The notes below the pieces were generated by a model that saw nothing but the letters and a program-made list of their open reading frames with translations, did no database searches and had not been told where the DNA came from. From Blasia pusilla (taxonomy: Eukaryota; Marchantiophyta; Marchantiopsida; Blasiales), in contig CM114273.1 of NCBI GenBank assembly GCA_050084515.1, positions 35,774,001-35,838,000 of the forward strand: 64,000 bases of DNA, given 5' to 3'. The position numbers and the translations under genes were made by a program. The stretch's first letter is position 1. Each line of letters begins with the position of its first letter. Positions 1 to 10,204 of the stretch are shown piece by piece.

Positions 1-556
1 ATTACTATGACCACATACAGTTGTGAGGTTTACTCATGGAATATTAAAGACTAGATACAGATGTATGGTAGTTGAATGGTGGTATTAAGTACAACTGTGT
101 TTAGTTACAAATTCAACTGGTTTGAGTGAATTCATATCAATTCATGTTTTTGTATAGCTCTCATCTTTAAGGGTCCTAGATTATTTAAGAACTTATTCTT
201 GTTTTTTTTTTTAAATTAAGAAGACACATGGAGTTGATAATTGATTCAAAGGGAATTTTTTGCTATGCACATTAACGTGGTTGCACTACAAAATATCGAT
301 GAATTAGATGGATAATGATTCATAATAGAGTTCAAATTAGGAAACAAAATAACATACAAAATTTATTTCCAATATAATAGGAGCCGGAAAAACCCATGTT
401 GTTTAAGGTTGAGCTAATGACCTCATGCATCTGCAAACAACTAGTAACTAGTAGAGCTAACTCACAAGTGAAAAAAGATGCTTACACTAATTCCTTCACT
501 TTCCTCAACCTACAATTTTCATCCTGATAGAAAATGTTTCTAGTCAACTATAGCTA
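1..556. other. AT-rich sequence without a recognisable gene
   Basis: AT-rich DNA with short T and A runs. I see no coding pattern. It lies beyond the C-terminal end of the CACTA second-gene remnant and may be the non-coding end of that transposon. A short CACTACAAAA string at about 284 could be a terminus, but nothing confirms it. Confidence 0.4.
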
Positions 557-3500
557 GGCCTTCTTCACAAAGCGCTCATGCCACAAGATGCCGCTCCCTT
601 TGGCATCTCCGAGAGATAACTATGGAGGATCGTCAACATGGTTGGGAATAGGTAAGGGAATAGTTCCATCTAGGACTACTAGAAGGTCCACCTTCACATA
701 ACGTAGTGCAATGTCTACATCATGATAATTATCACGTCTTGGCAAACCATAGATAATACCTAACCCTACATGCTCCTTGGATTTCCTAACCTGTTTCAAG
801 AGGATCTGATCTCCCTTTGCAAGTTGCACATGCAATCACCATTAATGAATACTTAATATCTACCCAACTCTTCAAATTGAACATAGTATAGCCCATCTCA
901 AACCCAAGTAATATTTTACAATCTTATACCTTTGTAAAACTTCACCACTTGGAGGAATATTGGATCGAGAAGTGGGATCTCTTGTCACTTTCTACAATGC
1001 AAAGTATTGGCTCACAATTAATGATATAAAGGCTACGTACCACAGACCAATTGCAACATCCACATACAATTAAGAAGTACCAAGGAAATGAAATAGCTTG
1101 ATTATAAAACAACAAAGTTTTGAATTCAAAAGACTTACAAAAATTTCTCCTTTCGTCAATAACGCTTGACTTTTTGTGAACCTTCTTCAAGGGAGGAAGG
1201 TCGGTGGTTCCACTTTCAAGATTTGAAATCTCTTCCAAAGAAGTGGGAACTTCAGCACTTGGTCCTTCCTCACACGTGATGTCAACCCAACCAATATTTT
1301 CTCAATGGAAGTTAGGGATGACTTGATTGAAGCAAGATCCTCCTTGGTTGATTAATTTTCCTTCTCCATCGACTCAACTCTTGTTGTCAAAGTTGATGAT
1401 GCGGTTTTTGTCTTCAAAGACCAGAGATAGAAAGAAAAGATAAGCAAGTCATTCTCAACTAGAAACCTTGATTAATTTTGAACAACAAATATGACTCTTT
1501 ACAACAATGAAAATCAGAAGGGATTCCTAAACATTTTTGTAAAGTTAAGTAGGATATAGCTACATGGTAACATGATATTTCATCATGCATTATTATACAT
1601 TTACAAGTTTAAGTAGGATAGAGAAAGAAAAATACCTTCATTCCTGTGGTTTGCTGACTGAGTTCCGGCCTTGCACTCAATGTCTCTCCCACCTCTTGAA
1701 GGGATGGACTAGAACCCCTCTCTTTTTTATGCCCACAAGTCCCCAAATGAAATAGGGCACATTAGCACAAATATTCAACCAAAATCCCTTATTTTCCCTA
1801 ATAATCATTACATACACACAAATAGAAACAAGCAGATAACAAAACTTGTAATTCATACAAGTTGATTGACTATCCCTTTGTGTCCAATTCTCCCTGTACG
1901 ATTCATATTCTCTAGATCCACCTTGGACCTATTCATTTTCATTCTCTCTGATCTTTTATGACTAGCCTCTGATAGCCAATATGCTTTCAAATTGTCCCAA
2001 ACACTATCATCCACATGTGGTGGTGTCTTGGTATCTCTCTTAGATCCAAGATGCTCCCATAATGCCTTCAAGCGAGATCTCTCTCATTTCATAATGTTGG
2101 AAATTGTCCCCTTCAAGAATTTTTCACTAAGTTCAAATTGGCCATACTCCCACTTTTGTTCCAAATATTTCTTCACTGTTCGTTCTAAAGATTTCTTCAC
2201 TGTTTGTATATCAAACTCAAATTGCCCACTAATATCCGGGATACTCAAATCCAATTGGCGTAAGACAAGGCCCTTCAAGTCATCATGCAAATTATTTTTA
2301 CCTTTGCATCCATAAACTATCTCCCCCTCTGATGTTACCTCTACTCTCAGCTTCTTCCCTTGAGAAGCACCATGCTTGGTACTTGCCTTCTAAGAGTTCA
2401 GTTCAGCCCTCCTTTGTTGTCTTGCCTTTGAGCTTGCTGTAAAAAAAAACCCCAATAAGTATAGACAAGTGTTATTTATGAGTGCATCATAAATAGAGAA
2501 TTGTTTTTAAAGCATCAATTCCAAAGGAGGATTTGATAAAATTGAATCTCAAATCAATGATTCCTGATATGTTACATGATGTATAGATTTACTCACGTCT
2601 GAACATCATGACCATCAAAATCTCCTTCACTGGTTATGCTCTCTACAAAAGTCTGGCCATGCCAATCAGATCCAACATGTACATTGGATGGGAGAGAGCC
2701 ATAAAAGGTCCATTGGGGCCGTAGAATGTGTCGGGAGGAACTAATCCCCATGGAGATTGAGAGCCACCCGCTCATGGATGGAATTCAATATCAGATTTAG
2801 AACCTATTATGATCCGGTTTTGAAAATCTGAGCGCAAATATTTAAACCTTACTCTAATTTCACCTGGATGGAGGGCCATTGAGATAGCATGTTGAACCCT
2901 AGATGAAGCATCTGGCTAGGCCATTGAGGTAAACCATGTTGTTGAGGAAGGGGTACCTAGAAGAATAACATCATTTGTAAGTTCCATAGTTCATTTATTC
3001 AAGAAGTCCATCTAGTACCTTATGATATTGTATCATAACAAAACTAGAAGTTCCAAGAAATCTTACCTAAGCTCGACTAGTCTTGGAGCGCTTATGAACC
3101 TTTCCATGTGATAAGCTCTCTCCTTTCCTAGGACATTTCTCTTTGGATGGAGACTTGCCTTTCCCAATTCCCTTGCATGGTGATATCGCCCTACTAAAGG
3201 GCTCATAATCACTCGGAGATAATGATGGCTCCATCTCTACATCATACTCTGGATCTGAAGAGTTATCTCCATGGCCACTCAGAATTACAACTTTTGCTAG
3301 CTTTTCCTCCATCTGGTAATCCTCATTTCTCACTCGACTTCTAGTATGGTGAACCTTTGGAAGAATAAAAGAACGACCTTTAGAAGTCTTGCGGGTCCTT
3401 CTTTTGGGAATAGTATCAAGATATGCCTCCGGGAAAGAAAGCCTGCAATTACATAATTCATCATTGAAAGAAATACATCCACATCCTACAAAAAAAGAAA

Positions 3501-3921
3501 AGATTTCCTTACTTCCACAACAAGTAAGACATCTTCATCAACACAAAAAAACCTTCAACATCTATAGTAAGACAAGGAGAAATCTAGTATGAAGTACATG
3601 ATTTGTAACAACTCCAACATGTACATAGCATTAGGCTATGAACTATACACTTGAGCGTGTTTGCGGATCAAAAATCAAGTACAAGATTCAAGAAAGTTGT
3701 GAGTAATACCGCAACTCTTTCACAAAAAGGCGCATACATCCTCTCACCACTTTGCACCGTACTTCACGAGCTTCTTCGTATGTCAAACATTGTATAGATT
3801 TACTATTTGGACTACCACAGTCCGAACCAATATCAATAAAATTTGGACTACCACCATCTGATCCATTGTTAGGATCAAGACCTCCCTCATCAATAGTATC
3901 ATTTGTGTCGATTTCATCCAT
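557..3921 (-). pseudogene. CACTA (En/Spm) second gene, Transposase_24-like, decayed
   Basis: Remnant of the accessory gene that CACTA transposons carry beside their transposase; in the family it is thought to bind subterminal repeats. Likely N-terminal exon at 3921-3688 (acidic, D/N/G-rich), then a basic Ser/Lys-rich stretch at 3333-3067. The diagnostic part is 2290-1853, with KSLERTVKKYLEQKW and, in another frame, VWDNLKAYWLSEASHKRSE followed by NRSK, the layout of the plant Transposase_24 (PF03004) domain. The C-terminus at 835-557 reads GDQILLKQVRKSKEHVGLG, then IPLPIPNHVDDPP, an in-frame TAG, then LGDAKGSGILWHERFV and a stop, matching the usual end of these proteins. Exons are separated by AT-rich introns, and stops and frameshifts are present. 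Family call is from motif memory; exon borders are not resolved. Confidence 0.6.
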
Positions 3922-4517
3922 GATCCCCGTAAGAATAGCAAATATCTAGCCAACCTATAAACAAAATTTAAAAAATAGAAAAATCATCAACAAAATTTAA
4001 AAAAACTTGAAATCATATACACATCTATCTATTCAAATTGAAAATGTTTTGTAAAAAAAAGCTTACAATTTGAGAGAAGAGAATGAATGTGTAGAATTAA
4101 GCTTTCACGTCAAAAAAATAGAGTAAAAGTTGGATTACTTTATCTTATATGGAATAGAATCAATCTAAGGGAGGGTCTAAACTGCAAGTTTGTAACCTAC
4201 CATAGATCTTGATTTACTAACATCATTGAGCACAAATGGATCCATGGATCATTGTGCAAAAAAATGAAAGACAAACAAATGTGTCTAGAGAATCATAGAT
4301 TCTCTAAACTCTGATCTGTAAAAATATAGTTGCTTAACAGAAACCTATAAAAAATAACCTTTTTTTTTTCATCCATAAAACAACCCGTATAGCTCTGAAA
4401 ATAGCCATTGAAGACATCAATAGAACAAAAGCAAAGATTGGAGTTCGTAACATATTCAATTTAGAGACGTCCTAACACTATTTTTTGTCACATTTAATGT
4501 TAGCCATCAGACCTCTA
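3922..4517. other. spacer between the two CACTA genes
   Basis: AT-rich, no coding pattern. It separates the transposase 3' end at 4518 from the second gene, the usual arrangement in plant CACTA elements. Confidence 0.4.
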
Positions 4518-5360
4518 CTACTCACTACTAGCACCATCAGATAAATTCTCCTCTTCCTCTTTGGAAGGTGAATTATCTACAGTCAAACACCCTGCTGCTA
4601 GAGCAACTTCATCATCACTCAAAGTAATAGCACCAACCAGAGAGAAATCTTGGTGAAAACACTCCAATGTGGTAGGTAGAACTAAACCACAAAAATTCAT
4701 CCCATCATAGCGAGACTCATCCTTATTGCTTCTATAAACTCTTAGGGACCGTACGGGTTTTTGCAAAACCACTTTCCAACAAGATGAATTGTCTACGTCA
4801 GAGAAGAATACTTGTTCCACCTGACTTGGGAATACAAAAGGATCGGAGTTTAGTGATGCAAACTTTTGAAAGTTAGCCAAAAGAAATCCGTGCTCATCAC
4901 GAATCATAGAAGGCTCTCTTGATGACCAATCTGATTCTACCCACTTACCCCTAATAAGATTTAAAAATTCATCCACCAATCTGTAATCTAAAAGTAGTAT
5001 ATCTGTTAATATCCCAACATACGAGCAATGGCTTTGGTATGCATGATTCCCCACTAAATCTGAACAAAAAACAGAAGGTATATCAGAATCATATGTTGCC
5101 CAATTCATAGGGCCACCCTCATCCACTCTAAAGTGGTTTCCATATGCTTTCATACATTAAGAAAGATATGTTCGATTCGAGATGGTGGAATCGATTATTT
5201 GGTCACCTTGTCCTCAACTTCATTCCCATCTTCAACCCATTGTCGCACCGTTGGCCTAATCCATTGAGAAAATGTAACATCTGTCCTTGCTTGGATCCGA
5301 AACTTTTTGAGCACATTATCCACATAAACCAAAGTTCAGTTCTTAAGGAAACCTGATCAT
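4518..5360 (-). pseudogene. CACTA (En/Spm) transposase C-terminal part with DUF4216
   Basis: A 211-residue open frame (5153-4518) matches the C-terminal DUF4216 region of plant CACTA transposases. The order is YVGILTDILLLDY, then GKWVESDW, DEHGFLLANFQKF, DPFVFPSQVEQVFFSD and WKVVLQKPVR, corresponding to the family's short-range YYGvL-dIIeL / +GF-vNf / PF--a-QA-QVFY blocks, ending in an acidic tail. Upstream in other frames (5154-5360) are traces such as FSQWIRPTVRQWVEDGNEV, resembling the preceding DUF4218-DUF4216 linker, with a stop. The catalytic N-terminal part is absent: a copia LTR begins at 5373. Read with the gene at 557-3921, this is one minus-strand CACTA element truncated by the copia insertion. 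Confidence 0.75.
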
Positions 5361-5372
5361 GAAGTTTAAGAT

Positions 5373-5783
5373 GTGAGAAAACAGAAAGTGATAAAATCAC
5401 TGAAATCTTTTACAAAACTTGGAGATACAAAGTGGCCTAATCCATCGGTCTGCTCATAAAAGAGCTTCGATGGAACTTGAACATGGAGATAACTCGACAT
5501 AGGAGAATGCGCTACCGCTGTGGCTCTCGACTATTTCACTACTTGGGAAACTAGGGTTTTTTACCTATTTTTCTTTATTTCTATTAATAGAAATTTTTGC
5601 ATCAAGATGCCTCGTATCCTGATGTAATATAGGGTTAGATAGTCCTAGTAACGCTACCACCTACGTCATATTACAATGACTCCTTCGACGTCTAAGTTGG
5701 AACCATCAATCTAGGCTTCTCCTCATACAAGGGGGCCGATCAGATTAATGGTGCTCAGAGAAGTGGATGTTGAGAATCAAACA
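5373..5783 (-). repeat. 3' LTR of Ty1/copia element E
   Basis: On the minus strand it starts TGTTTGATTCTCAACATCC and ends TTTTCTCACA, with TG...CA ends, 411 bp. It matches the solo LTR at 13845-14250 and the LTR at 36312-36578. The polypurine tract lies immediately upstream (plus-strand C run at 5784-5791), identifying it as a 3' LTR. It belongs to the copia element whose coding part is at 16565-20110. Confidence 0.88.
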
Positions 5784-5877
5784 CCCCCCCTCAATATCCA
5801 ATCTCATGTGTGGACTACTGTCTTGGACCGATGCCAAGACCCTTCACATGTCGGTGAAGCTAATCTCCGCTCAAAGC
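5784..5877 (-). mobile_element. 3' tail of copia element E, beyond the Ty3 insertion
   Basis: On the minus strand it starts GCTTTGAGCGG, continuing the copia RNase H frame (KAL|SGD) interrupted at 16565. It then runs to a stop, a short 3' untranslated part and the polypurine tract GAGGGGGGG next to the LTR. Rejoining the two flanks restores one copy of the duplicated GCTT, which shows that Ty3 copy A inserted here. Confidence 0.8.
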
Positions 5878-6004
5878 TGTCGTGCGCATACACATCGCTA
5901 CACAACATACATCGTTGTCATCGAACACACACACAAACACACACGATCCGATGCTAACTCATGGCATCCATACATAGAGGCGAGAAGTACCAAAATGTCT
6001 CCAA
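5878..6004 (-). repeat. 127-bp repeat X, distal copy, at the outer end of A's 3' LTR
   Basis: Plus strand runs from about TCGTGCGCATACACATCGC to AAAATGTCTCCAA and contains an ACACACAAACACACAC tract. A near-identical copy lies at about 6510-6638, on the other side of the LTR core. No copy follows the LTR core in A's 5' LTR or in copies B and C. Confidence 0.8.
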
Positions 6005-6509
6005 TAAAGTAAGATCCAATCTCTTTCTACACCATCTCACACCAAAGCTCTCAAAGGTGTGCACTCTCTCTCATGTCAAACCAAACCCACTCTCGTAATG
6101 AGAGGCTTGGGTTACACTCACGAGGAAAGGGACCATAACTCCGCTGCCTTATGCCAAGAGGTTCAAGAAAGAGAGAATGAGCTCTCAAGCTCTCTCTATT
6201 GGAGGTATACCCCCTTTCCTCTCCCAAGCCCTCTCAATGGTAACCTATGCTCATAGGTCATCTCCTTGGCTCTTGACCTACTGTAGCTGGTCAAGGGCCA
6301 CTTCCCAAAGTAGAAAGTCAACTATCCCTAATTTGGATACTTACCCATAGTAAGTTTCTATATATGGCTCCAAATGAGCCGAAACAAAGGGAAAACCTGC
6401 TCTCTCAGTTTCTCCGGGCCTCAACAGGTCATCCTCGACCTCTTGGGCCTGTCCTCCACTACTCGTGCAGACGCTTTGCTAGATCCCACTGATCCTAACA
6501 ATTGTGACA
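6005..6509 (-). repeat. 3' LTR core of Ty3 copy A
   Basis: About 505 bp from TGTCACAATTG (minus strand) to GGATCTTACTTTA. It aligns over its length with the 5' LTR at 16054-16564 and with the LTRs of B and C. It contains the conserved TTGACC/GGTCAA hairpin and a run of short GAGAGA motifs. Confidence 0.88.
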
Positions 6510-6650
6510 GTTGTTGTGCGCATACACATTGCTACAAAACATACATCGTTGTTATCGAACACACACACAAACACACACGATCCCATGCTTACTCATGACA
6601 TCCATACACAGAGGCGAGAAGTACCAAAATATCTCCAATTGCCCCCCTAG
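6510..6650 (-). repeat. repeat X, proximal copy, and polypurine tract
   Basis: X lies at about 6510-6638, between the polypurine tract (minus strand CTAGGGGGG, plus 6641-6650) and the LTR start at 6509. Normally the LTR begins directly at the polypurine tract, so this arrangement is abnormal. Confidence 0.7.
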
Positions 6651-6825
6651 TTGGTGGTTAGATCCCTCTAACTCCAAATAGCCATCTATCCCTACCTACC
6701 ACGACATACATCTCTAGGACGCTAAGACCAAAAAGGTCGGGTGCTCATGTGGCCCCATCGTTAGTCGCCTTCCTTTCATCCATGTCACAGAAAAAGTCTG
6801 AATCGAAACCTACCTAGTATCTCCT
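6651..6825 (-). other. 3' untranslated stretch of copy A
   Basis: Between the stop codon after the PHD finger (TAG, plus 6826-6828) and the polypurine tract. It matches the region after the PHD in B up to GTAGGTAG, after which B passes directly into an LTR. Confidence 0.6.
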
Positions 6826-8400
6826 CTATGTACATCTGTGACACATCCATCGTCCTGAGGAACCCTAGTGAGAGGTGGCGTCAGACATGCCATATGCCAA
6901 CCTCTCGAACATCCATCACAGACTAGCATCGTGGCCGTACCACGAGCAGAACCACACAACATACAATGCAAGCCTGTAGGAACTACTACTGCGCTCGGAT
7001 CTACTGTACCATCAATGTTAGGAAGCAGATATGGTGCACAATTACGCACATGGTCCTTCCATACCATACCATCGCGTCCCTTGAGTAAGAGAACACCGGA
7101 TGGCAAAACGTCACGCACTCTCAGAATAGTGCATCCTGCAATCACATCCAACGTCGTCAGTGCTATGTGCTGCAAGTAGACATAATCTCCCTGATGAAAC
7201 CTCCGGATAGTTGGTCGATAACCACCACCCCGAATAGTTGCATACCTCAACGTCTCCCGATGCTACGCAATCTCCAAGTTCTCGAATGCCATGGGCATCA
7301 CTCTCCAAAATAACTCAGCCCTCTCAGAACATGCTCGCATCCATACATCTGGGTCATCAAGGTCCAGCACCTCACCAGCGTCTCGATGCATGGCTGCAGG
7401 TAAATTTGGCTCTCGGCCATAAAGTAGCAAGTACGGTGAAAAAGACGCTAAGGATGCTTGCCTACTAAATCTGTATCCCATTGCCAACCACAGAAATTGG
7501 AGATCCTAATCTCCTAGGTGACCTCTCTACAAGCCATACTTGCGTAAATCCTTCTTCACTGTCTGCACAACTCTCTCCACTAATCCATCCACCTCGGGAT
7601 GATCTTGCGGTGGTCGATCAGCGCCTGATCACACAAGGCTTGGAACTCACCGCGAAACCCAGTACCCTGGTTTGTCAACATCTCAGCCGGTGCGCCATAA
7701 TGACTCAGCACTCTGTCAAGGAAGGCATAAGCTACTCCCTCACTCGCTTTGTTAGGCAATTCAACCAACTCGATCCACTTTGAGAAGTGCTCGACCATCA
7801 CCAACACATAACGACTCTGATTGCTCCGTCAAAGGCAAAGGTCGTGCAAAATCCAAACTCCATATATACCCTAAGCCCATGAGCGGTAATGGATGCAACT
7901 GTGGAGTCGGAGCATTGAACGATGCTCGGACCCGATCACACACCATGCATCTGGCAACAAACTGCTGAACGTTAGTTTGCATGCCTCGCCACCAATACTG
8001 AATCTGGAGCAAACTGTACGTCCACTTCACCCCAAAGTGACCCAACTCCTCATGGACATGCTGCACTAGCATTCTCTCTGCAAATGATGCAGCACTATGC
8101 GTACTCTACCATCCTCCCAAACCCTCAAAACATGTGTCCCCTCCCAATGGAACCATCTAGCCCGCTGTAGGATCCGACCCCGCTCTCTAGCACCCACGGT
8201 GCTTGCAACGCTGCAAGTACGAAGGTACTCCAAGACTACTCCATCATCATGAGTATCTCCGCCACATGTCATCTCCTCACTGGCCTTGGGAAAGGACTCT
8301 CCACTAGACCTTGCCATTGAAGTCTCCACACTCTGGCTCTCCATAGCCAACATGCCTAAATAGGCTGACGCGTGCCATCCTGGCACTAACTCCTCATCAC
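6826..8400 (-). pseudogene. copy A integrase with C-terminal PHD finger
   Basis: Joins element cDNA to host DNA. The N-terminal zinc module is visible (HVHEELGHFG ... CMVC, about 8060-7950). The core follows with WSLDF (first Asp), then TNQGTGF where B has TDQGTEF (second catalytic Asp changed to Asn here), then a region with the third acidic residue in a broken frame. After the core come LLLYGREPNLPAA and GGYRPTIRRFHQGDYVYL, as in Ty3 integrase C-termini. The end is a PHD finger (plus 6826-6971): CMLC, eleven residues, [22 protein letters not shown], then a CxxC that in A is thrown out of frame by one lost base. A TAG follows the last Cys-Thr directly, so the PHD is the natural C-terminus. 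At least three frameshifts make this a pseudogene. No chromodomain is seen. Confidence 0.85.
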
Positions 8401-8413
8401 TCTCTCCATGCCA

Positions 8414-9846
8414 TCAAGCTCTAGTCGCATCTCGCTGACTCAAGCATGGCTTACAACTCAACCCATCTGCATCTTGGTTGAGCATCCAAGGTCTATGTAC
8501 CACCTGAAAATCATACTCCTGCAACAACAGAGCCCATCTCGCAAGCTTCCCTATAAACTTGTCGGACTCCATCAACCACTGCAGTGGTTGATGAGCAGTG
8601 ATGATGGTAAAGGGGTTGCTGAATAAGTACCACTTGAAATGCGTGACAGCCCACATCACAGCCAAGCACTCACCCTCATACGAGCTGTACTTCGCCTCTG
8701 CAGCGTTTTTTGAGCGGCTAGCATAAGCCACAACGAACTCTCTACCCTCATCATCATGCTAGGTGACCACCGCTCCAAGCCCCAACATGCTCCAATCTGT
8801 GTGCAACTGGAAAGGATGTCCCCTAATCGGTCTCCTCAAGATGGGCGCAAACGTCAACCTATCATTGAGAAATTGAAATGCTCGCTCTTGCTCATCCCCA
8901 GTGCCACTTGAGATCCACCTTTGTCAGCAAGGTTAGCGGCGCAATTGAACTGAATCCCTTGACATACCGTCGATAGAAGTTCGCCAATCCATGAATGCGC
9001 AAACACGGCTCATATCTGTAGGGCGTGGAATGTGTGAGATAACCTCTACCTTTGTCTATTGAACACCAAGGCCCCCTAGATATATCGTATGACCCAAGTA
9101 CTCAATCTGGTGGTAGAAGAACTTGCACTTGCGTGGATGTAGCTTCAGCCCATGTAATTGAAATCGTCAAAATATCTCCTCTAGATATCACTCATGCTTC
9201 TCAATGGTGGCGCTAAAGACTACGATGTCATCAATATAACACCTAGCAAAATCCAAACTAGCCAAGATCCTATCCATGATCCTTTGAAACTCTGCCAGTG
9301 CGTTCTTTAATCCAAATGGTGAGAACCACCACTAGTACAAAAATCCTTCCCGTGAGGATAGATGCCCCAAAATTCCATCTTCTGCCTGTCCTCCAATCTG
9401 ATAGGCAGCTAATGGTATTCGGCTCGTAAATCCAATGAATTGAAGACCTTTGCGTGACCAATCGCATCAAAGATCTCCTCAGGGGTGGGCATGGCATACC
9501 TATCAGACTTCGTCTGCTGATTGATAGGTTGGTAATCCCCACACATCCGCCTATCCATCTAGTTTCCATGCACATCCTTCTTGGCGAGTATGACAGTGGC
9601 AGAGGCATACTCCCCATGTGACATCTCCACTAGTCTTGCTCGGACCAAGTCTTGGCTCCTACTCTGAATTAGAGCCCTCTTCATATCACTGTATCTGTAG
9701 GGTTGTCGGAAGATCGACGTATCACTCGACAACTCAATGTGGATCCCCAGTCCCTTCAGCGTACCCAAATCCTCCATGCTAGATGCAAAGCAGCTCCTAT
9801 AACTCCTGAGGAACTGATGTATCCGGCGCCGCTCTCCTACTGTCAA
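8414..9846 (-). pseudogene. copy A reverse transcriptase and RNase H
   Basis: RT copies element RNA into DNA and RNase H removes the RNA strand. The N-terminal RT part is in frame with the methyltransferase upstream (GERRRIHQFLRSYRSCF, then IELSSDTSIFRQPYRYSDM, then ASATVILAKKDVHGN and a TAG where C has TGG). MCGDYQPIN and DRYAMPTP follow in frame. The active-site box YIDDIVVFS is present at about 9215-9240 on the minus strand. RNase H (8731-8414) has YSSYEGECLAVMWAV, then ITAHQPLQWLMES where B has ITDHHPLKWLMES (catalytic Asp to Ala). Several frameshifts lie between 9500 and 8750. Not functional. Confidence 0.85.
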
Positions 9847-10204
9847 CTAAAGGCCCATATCTGGCTCCCAAGTCTCCATCTGGACTATGGTAGGACTCTC
9901 CCGCGCGGGTATCGGTGGTTGCTATGGTGCAACCCCGTCTCGAACAACAACACTCGGCCGCTCTCCTACAGCCAACCGCAAACTCTGATCTTCTCCACGT
10001 GCAGTGCCCGAAACCACACTCGATGCTGTGGCTATCATCTCTTGCAAAACATCCCAAGAAGTCCAAGGGTGTCTCTCCCGATCTCCCCTGGTGTGTAGAT
10101 CTCCTCGGGTCTCGCCCCCAGCCACTGCCTCCACCGTCTCGGTAGGCATGGGGCTCACCAACGCAATCGTTGTGATGTGTCGCGATCTCATACGGCACTG
10201 CTCA
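9847..10204 (-). other. linker between methyltransferase and reverse transcriptase, copy A
   Basis: In the same frame as both neighbours. It reads LVSPMPTETVEAVAGGETRG, then GEDQSLRLAVGERPSVVVRD, a stop, then SPTIVQMETWEPDMG. The same linker is present in C (about 62940-63310). No domain recognised; probably a flexible inter-domain segment or cleavage region. Confidence 0.6.

Noticed and set aside
284-297. CACTACAAAATATC as the terminus of the first CACTA element
   Set aside because: Only about ten bases, no matching opposite end and no verifiable 3-bp duplication; the other end is lost to the copia insertion.
6510-6638. X as the 5' part of the Ty3 LTR, starting at the polypurine tract
   Set aside because: Three independent LTRs (16564, 48730, 56956) start at TGTCAC without X, and the left end of X lacks TG.
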